DNA of 64,000 bases from Prostheceraeus crozeri (Eukaryota; Platyhelminthes; Polycladida; Euryleptidae), in the NCBI GenBank assembly GCA_907163375.1, contig CAJQUW010008706.1:620001-684000 (forward strand), given 5' to 3'. Made by a program: the position numbers and the translations under genes. The notes under the pieces are model-generated. The model was not told the DNA's origin and ran no database searches. It saw only the letters and a list, made by a program, of their open reading frames with translations. Below, in pieces: positions 34,501 to 43,500 of the stretch (within the stretch, counting starts at the first letter, position 1; every line of letters starts with the position of its first letter).

Positions 34501-37500
34501 AAGTCTTCGGACTTCCAGGAACAGAGTCAAATGGCAAAGGTTGGTCCAAAGTTGTCCCTAATGATGGTAAGGCCAATTTGCAAACCTGCGGAAAAATCGA
34601 AATTTTCGATGTCATACATCACACTCAGCGATTTCCTATATGCATCATATGCATATTTCACATATGCATCATCAGTAGTATGTAAACCTATATAAATTGC
34701 ACTAGCATAATAAAAAGCGTCGAAGCCATTTCACTCACTCTCTGAGTGCCTGAGTAGAGGTAAATCGTTTGACGTGGGTCAAGCAACACAATCAGTCGTT
34801 GTCCTGTCAAGTAAACAGCCTCTTGTGCAGGAATTGATTGAACAGGACCAAACGCGAGTTCTTGCATCCTTCCATCAGCGCCGCCGATGGGTTCCAATTT
34901 GACGCATGCCAATCGCTGAGCGTGAGGAACCAGGAAACAGAGATGTCGAGTTCGAACGTAATCTTCACTGATAAATCCGATTACTTTATGCTGTCTTTGC
35001 ATTCCTTGAATTGGTGGATTCGCAACAGTCTGTGATAAAAAGTAAACATTGACAACAAGCGAATTCCATGAGACTAGAGAATTTTTTAATTGACTTCACA
35101 ATGACCTCCATGCATTGATAAAAAAACCTTTTACTCTGATTATATATTTCTTCAAATAGACATCGAAAGGGTGCTTTAATGTGCTGGTTTATTCGAAGAA
35201 GTGTCTATTATAAACGTGGATACAGTGCTTCTTACCAAAGCCAAGTTAATTGGCAATTTGCAGTTTCAGGCTAAAAAAATGGATGTGATCTTTATAGGCT
35301 TCGACTTTATTTGATTCAATAATTTGAATCTATTGCCTCCATTACCATCAATGTGCTATGATCATATCATTGATATCTTGCACTATCTGAACTATGGCTC
35401 ACAATCTTTATTCTGGATATATTTTCCTACATCCCATAGTTTACGCTATGCAACATCAGTTCATTTAGAAAAATTGCCTAGATTGTTTGTAAATTTCGTC
35501 TAACTTCTTCGGACGAAGATTGAGACAGTTCTGATCTACAATTGAAAGCAGTTGGAGAAAACTGTTTTCATAACATGTAATAATTTAAGGACATGACGCA
35601 CTAACTTCACGTTGATGGTGAAGTAGAAGAAGTGAAGTCTCGTACATGCAAATGGCTAAATTTTGCATGATTATCTTCAAACAACCTGTGTTAGAAACCT
35701 TCATGATCAATCTAGAGAGAGGGAATAGCGTTTTATAAACCACTTACTACAGATGCGGCGCCTATGCAAGAGTATATTTACTTACTACCCATTTGAAGGG
35801 TGTGTTTGAGGGCGGGCTCCATGCGAATACAGAACTGTTATTTATCCAAATAATGGCATTGAATACAAAACTTATGAATATTTAGTATGAGCCCGTGTCT
35901 TATCGCATATATTTATATTATCAAGTAAATTTTTTACATTGATTCACTATAATTCAATTGCTTATTGCCAAGTGAACTTTTATAGCAACCTGTCGTTATT
36001 GCCCCGAGTGAACGCAACAATGAGTCAGTTTCATGACTACTTAAAGTCATTTTCTGTGTGCATGTGGAAATGCAAAGGCTAGCAGTGCATAGAAGACATA
36101 AAATTCGAAAAAGATATAAAATTCAAATATCATTAGAAAATCCCCATATCACTTCGGGCTGCAGGTCTTTACCATGTCCGGTGTAGCCTATATTCTGTAA
36201 ATAGTCTATGGTCTAGATATTCAGTAAATTTTCCTAAATATGGTTGCTAAAATCAAACATTTGGTATCGGTGAACGCTACATTCATCCTTGTTATTGATC
36301 GAAATATGCAAATTATCAATAATAATGGCTTCTCGGAACGTCAGATTAACGACATGACGGTCATTATCCTATTTATGACAATAGGAAATAGTCAGACATT
36401 AAAGATATTACCACACATTTCAGGGAATCAGATGTCTTGATATCCAATTTGCAAACATTTATCCAACGAACTTACATACAAGCTGTCCCTCTTTACTACC
36501 AATCTATATCTATTGTAGGTGGTAGGATACTTCAGTTGGTTGAGGGCCGCAGCACGTCGGTACAGAAGGTAGGTACCACCGCTCTGACTAGAGATTGCCA
36601 ACCCCAACCTTGTCGGAGTTGCGAGTGTGTGAAGGCTGCCCACCCTTAGCTTGCTAGATTGGCTCTTTGTCTTGGGCAGGGATGAATAAAAAAAGAGGAA
36701 ATATGCTAGAATCATTAAGAAACTGATACATCTTGCTTGGTGCCCTTCTCAAGCGAAATATTTGCAGGAAACGTCCTAAAGAATGGCTATCTCACCTGAT
36801 TCCGCTTGGCCTCTGAGTCAGGTTCCACCCACACCAGTTGAAGACAAGCTTGTGGCAGAAGAGGCTCCGCATCTCCTTCACCTTCTTCCTCGTCCTGTGA
36901 CAGTTCAGTCTCACACTCGCTCATTCTCTGTTTGGGTGATGACAGTCGCGGCCCACCTGGTGATTGTGACAACTTGCTGAGATGTTGAGGTAACAGCGGT
37001 GATCGCGGTGAGTGAGTGAGGCGCGTGAGGGAGCGTGCGAAAGGAGAAAGCGGCGAGTTGGGCGCCCGTGATAGCCGGGCGGGGATAGAAGGGATGGGTG
37101 TGATTGGAATATTAGCAGCGGGGGCGCAGGGAAGAAGCAGCGGCGCGAATTCCGCTTCATGAGCTGGCCGGAGTCTCCACAGAGCATGAGTGTTGTCAGC
37201 AGAGGAGAGAAGCAGTGGACCGAGAGCAGGATCAGGACAGAGGAAGAGACATCGCTGAGACGAATCACATGCGAATTGCACACGACCATCAGCGGTGACA
37301 GAGGCGGGACTTGAGGATGGAGGGAAGCGTGTGAGGAGTGAGAGAGGAATGTGAGTGATGACCGGACTCGGCTCGTCCAGAGGGTGACCCAAGAAGAAAA
37401 CACACGGCAGATGAGCTCTGAAAATTAATGAAAAAATCACAAATCAGTGATCTCATTGTTAATCATCTAACAAAACTTATTACGTCCATGAGACAATTAT

Positions 37501-40500
37501 AAATAATCGAAAAGAAACATGGATATACATGTCAAATAGAACCGGCACCTAAAATGATCGATTAGCTTTTATTGTAAAACCACAGTCCATCGGCGTGTGT
37601 CTGCATAAAAGTTTAACAATAACTGTCAATAAATGTCATTGTTCAATGGTCGGACTATTACACTTATGCGTTTTACGTCCGTTTTCTCAGACTTCGTAGG
37701 GTTGGACGATTCTTCCCAACGCTGTGGATCGCAGAGCGCCAGCGTTGACGATCGTTGGCGTCATTTGGTTTGAGACCATTCTGTTTGAGATCAGCGGCAA
37801 CAGAGTCACTCCATGTCTTCCGAGGTCGACCTTTCCTTCTTCTTCCCTCTACCTTCCATGTCAACACTTGGCGGACGCAGTCTTTGGGCTCTTTTCGCAT
37901 CCCGTGACCAAACCATCTGAGTCGATTTCGTTCTATGACATCGGATATTGTTTCGATGTTAGGCCTCAGCCACACTGCGAGCTTTTCCAAGCGTTTCCGA
38001 GCAAAGCGTTTTGCAGCAAATATAGAGTCATCATTGCAGCAGCTGTAGACTGCCACACTGCAAGCAAAGCAAACGAAAGCGATTGAAACCTTGCGGACAT
38101 ACGCTTGCTCGCGTTTGCTCGGGACGCTCGTGTTTGCTTTGCTTTTAGTGTGGCTGAGGCCTTAAGCATATCCCTCAAGTCGTCACTTCGCTTTCCTAGC
38201 GACTGCTACTAATTAACTGCTCCCGGTGCTTCTATCAAACATCATAGAAAACTGCTGCTATTTAGAAGAAGATAAGAACGCTATTTTCATTGCTATGATG
38301 AACCTATGCTGTGGTTGCGATGGTCCACAGCACCGGCTCTCGTCGATGGAACTAACTCCAACCTTCCGGCGGGAGGCGGTGTACCGGTCACACGTTTGGC
38401 AATCTTGTTTGTTATCTTCAGCAAAGAACAAGATGCATGTCAGGTACGTTCTTACATGAATATTCATTTCATTGGATAACCACGGAATTCACCTCAGTAG
38501 GGACAGGGCTCCTGCAGCATTTACTAATACATTGTCAAGAGACAATATCACGTAGCTTACGAGCAAGTAACACCAAACGACCGGACTAGCCGGTGCTGAA
38601 TTCCAATCCGCCTCAAGTCGAAAGTGTAAGCATGGGCGCAGACAAGACATCATCTCTGTTAGAATGTTGAATTATATTGGTCCTATTAGCCGAAATCACT
38701 TCTCTTCCAGCAGCATATACTTCCAAAATATAGGATGATTGCTTCATGGAATAGGTGTCAATATACTTAACTGAGCACTTGAAGCAGTTAAATTTCAAGA
38801 TCTATTCTTATCAGTTAACCTCTTAAATGACTTGTCTATGTCATGAAAAGTAAATATGCAATAAATCACAAATATCAATCGATAATCCATTACAATAATT
38901 GGATTATCAATGTTATATTATTAATATAATATAATGCTATAATTATTACAAATACTTGATAACATTGATAGTTACTGTTATAATTTACATGATCAATTTA
39001 GCTGAACAAATAGAGACGACTATTTAATTGTGATCATGTTCGAAAAAATATTGAAGACGAGCCAACTTATAATCATTGATCATAGAGCAAGATGTTGACC
39101 GACAAACGGCTTCCTACAGATTGAAAAATCAAAATCACGCTATCCACATTACACAGTTAGCAATTGGCAGATTTGATGACATCGTCATTTGCTCTTGGTT
39201 CCTACAAGTGATCTTCCGATGCAATCGAAGTCAAGGAATTCATGAGGCTTCGGAGAGACAACTGTAAATGTCACAGTGCATTCAAGTATTCAGTTTCTTT
39301 ATGAAAATTGAGAGCGATCCGACTCATCCTACTCCTATGATTGGGGTACGGAAGATTTCCTCCAGTTGATAATAATATCTGATCAAAGCTGCAATTACTC
39401 GACTCGAAAGATGCATATTTTATAGGGAAAGCTGCACGATGCTTCGAATGACCACTGCATCCATTCTCAAGTGGCAAAATGACAAATTGAAGAAAATGTC
39501 GAGTATCTATCAACGCTGAACGGATGCTAGAATGCGTGAAGCGGTCAAGTGACCTAGATTGCACTGAAGAGCATGCAAATTCAGTATTTCTTTCATTACA
39601 ATTGAATAAAAATGCTCAAAAATGCGACGCTGTCAGACATATTTACATCAACCATATCACTATTTCTCTCCCATTCCACAGGTTGATTTCGATAAGCTGC
39701 ACGTACATGTACATCAAAAGAAAGCCTAGAAAATGCTTGTCATCCTTGTGAATACTTCCTTGTCTCAATTTGTCAGCTGTCAAGAAAATTCAGCAAAGGA
39801 TACTAGTTCATAATGGCTTATTTGAAAGCTGAGAATGCAAGCTCTCAAATCATGTGGAACGCTCTGATATGCGACACGATTGGAGGGCATTAGAATCCAT
39901 TTGATTTTGATATAATTTAGGTGGTCCGTATTCAGTTATCAACTCTTTGATGAAGATTGATCAGACAGAAATTCAATCGTTACAGGGTGACCCAGAATTA
40001 GCTACCTAATTTCATATTCATATTATTTGGAGCTTACTTAGCACGAAAGTCTTGAACTTTCGCACTTCTTGCAAACTCTAACCAAGAAATTTCACATTTT
40101 TGCGATAGGAATTAAGCACACAATTCAAAATACGGTGCGTTGTGCAAGAAAGCGACATTTGATAACGGAGAGAAGACACCTATAACGGCTTGTTTTTATC
40201 TGCAACATTAATCGATTGCTTATATACTGTCTCTACCTTTATTGAAACATCAGTCCAACTTACTTCACACAAGTCTGTCGAAAGAGACCTTGAATAAACT
40301 GACGTGATATTGATACTAAATGAGAAGCTATAATTTTCAGCATGAGTTGCTTTTGAAACTATACTTTTTAGCTACGAAGCTGTTATGGCGAAGTTTTTAA
40401 GTAAAAGTCTACATGACGATTTACTAGGACGGACTAAATAAGAACATGTTTATATATCAAAAGACAGATGCAAAATTTGAATAAGGAAAGACCAAAACTA

Positions 40501-43500
40501 TGAAAGCAGATGTAGAAAACTTTTCAACACATCACACCAATGGCGGAAAGAGAACCAAAAGTGCATCTTACTTTGTTTGCGATTCCTCTTCGGTTGGATG
40601 TCTCTCCAGGAGAAGTCCCATTCCCGCAGGCCACATGTTCCAAACCCGAAAAGGAATTCGAGTTTCGTACTTCTCCCCTTGCGTCGTGTAGAAAAGCAGA
40701 CAATTGTCGGAGGTGAGCAGACAAATACCTTCCTTCTTCTCCCCGTGAGGTTTATTTAACACAGACACCGAAGTCCATATTCGAGAGGTCTCCACAAAAC
40801 TTCGCTTAGGTACCAAGAATTCGGCCCAGCACGCGCCGACAATGCTTTCCCCTTCCCCAACTGACACCACGTCGCTAATGCATGATGTGAGACGTCCAAA
40901 TGAGGGTCCAGGAGTAGTGTCAGAGTCCATTGATGATTCCTGAAATGACACGGATTAAGATCACAATAACTAGAAGTTCTTCGTCAGTCATGAAATCCAA
41001 CAGTTCAAGGTAGCACGCACTATGCTACTTCGTGGGAACAGATGAAGTTTCAAAATAGAGATAAGCCAAAAAACGTAGTCGGGGAAATTAAATTACTACG
41101 CAATGGTAATTCTGATTCTGATTTGATGTAGTTTGTCATTTGAATCATTTGATGCTCAAAGCGCTAAGGCAGCTTCTCATCTCAAAAGTCTGCATCGCCC
41201 GCAAGGCTCCCCAGGTACAGTATTTAATAGAATATAGCCGCCCTTGAATAGTAGCCTCGACTATTATTCGATGCCGCGTATGGACAGCTTAACAGAACCA
41301 TATATGCCCATGTGCTCCCTGCCGCTTCGAGTGTTACAAAGGCTTCTAAATGACTGTACGACATTGAATATGCAGAGAGAACTCCAGCGAGTTCCACATC
41401 CTTGAATGTGCATAATAGACGAGTGCTAATTACGACAGAGACGAGGCTAATTCTACTGAGTTGAAGGCTATGAAAACCATTCAACATTCCTTTTTAATTT
41501 AACAATATGTTGTATAAAATTTCATTGGCTACGGTTAATTTCAACCATAGGCTATTACTTTACTTTATCCTTTTAGCGTCTTCGTTTCCCCTATACTCGA
41601 GGGTTTGACGTTTGATCAACCGTCTCCAATGGTTTCGATCCTGGGCGTCCTCTTCTGTCGCACCAATCCTCGTCAGATCATCTTTGACGTTTGCGAGCCA
41701 AGTCCCTTCTTCGGCCTTCCACGAGGACGCGCTCCTTCCACCACGATGTCCAGTACACGACCAAGGGCTCCTTCTCCGTTTCTCCTCTTCACATGCCCGA
41801 ACCACCTCAGTCTTTTCTCCGTGATCACTTCTTCCAACGGGCTAATACCAAACCGACATGCCACTTCACTGCTGGAGATGTTATCAGCCAGTGATATGCC
41901 GCACATGCAGCGTAGCATTCTCCTGTCGCATGCCCGTAATTGATGTTGCAGTCTTTCTGTCAGATTCCAGGACTCCGCACCGTAGAGCAACACAGATCTC
42001 ACACAAGTGCTGTATACAATGGCTCTGCACTTCAGCGGGATATGACAGTTGCGTAGAAGACTGGCAAGCTCTTTCCACTTCCTCCACGCAGATGCAACTC
42101 TTGCTTTAACAGCTCGCTCTGATCCGCCGTTGCATGCGAGGAAGTCACCGAGGTAACAGAAATCGTACACTTCATCCATTTCTTGGTCATCACTTTCATC
42201 ATCGTCTTCATGAGCGCTGCTTAGCACAGTTGGGGAGCGAGAGCATGTGGGACAGCGGAAATCGACCACGTAACAAATGCTTCTCAAGCCGCTGCAGCGC
42301 TTGTGGCACCACTTGTTGCATTGACCACAGAGGACCGAGTTGACGCCAACACCCCTTCCACACACACCGCAAGGATACCTGCCACCGCGAATGGGTTCGC
42401 TGGGTTCCTTTCCGCTCACCATGTATTTGGTCTTCCCGATGTTGACTTTCATACCACACTTTTCCGATCTCTCCTTCCAGTTTCCAAACCTCGCCATGAC
42501 TTCCGTCTTGCTCTCACCAGTCAGAACCAGATCGTCGGCGTATAAGAGCTCCCAGACACCTCCGATCATGCAGTCTCTGGTTGCCTCCTCCATCACTAGG
42601 ATGAAGAGAAGTGGGCTGAGAGCGGATCCTTGATATAGTCCAACGTTGATCCCGAACTCGTCAGATACACCCCCTGCGACGTTGACTTGTGATTTCGAAC
42701 CGACATACAGTGACATGACGACATCGATGAGTCTCTCCGGAACACCTTGACGGCGAAGTGCCCATGCGACTGTACATCTGGGTACCCGGTCGAAGGCCTT
42801 CTGCAGGTCGACGAAGATGTGATGGAGTCTCTTCTTCTTTTCCAAAAACTTTTCTTGCAGGCTATTGCATGTTAATAAAAATGCTGTTCATTTCCTAAGC
42901 CTGTCCGGCTGGAAGGTTTAGTCAAAAGAATTGAATGAATGTTCTAGGATTTGGTGTCATAAGCTCTATAACTTAGTTGAATACTAAATCGGTAAATTTC
43001 TGCCGACAGAGCTTCAGTTAATGGAAAGGGCGGTTACTTTTGCCAATGCAAAGGTCTTTATATTACTCAGGTAGCCAGAACGAGCTTCTGTACGGAACGA
43101 GACCGAAAATGAGACTTTCACAAAATGATGTACACCCCATGTGCGAATCTGCGCGTCTGCCGAGTTCTAGTTAATTCCTCTTCTTGTCAGATGCGATCAA
43201 AGGAAAACACAAGTTAATTCAATGGGAAGCAGATTGCAGATTTTAATTAAAATGAAATTTTCCATGTTTTCGCCTATTACGGTGAAAGTACTAAGTCTTC
43301 AGGACATTTCCTGTTATGTTCATGCATCCCTGTAAGGGAAGCTAAACACATTCAGATTTGGCTAGCTGCCTAATGTCGGCTAGCCTGACACCCAATCAAC
43401 TCGGTGTGTGACCTCTATACCTCAGCCAAAATCGAAAAAAATTGCATGGCATCTTGAATTATCCGTCGGCCACGATATAGTCCCCAAACATTTTGAAATT

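Noticed and set aside
36533-36620. Possible tRNA/SINE head (CTTCAGTTGGTTGAGGGCC)
   Set aside because: Only an A-box-like sequence; no B box within tRNA distance.
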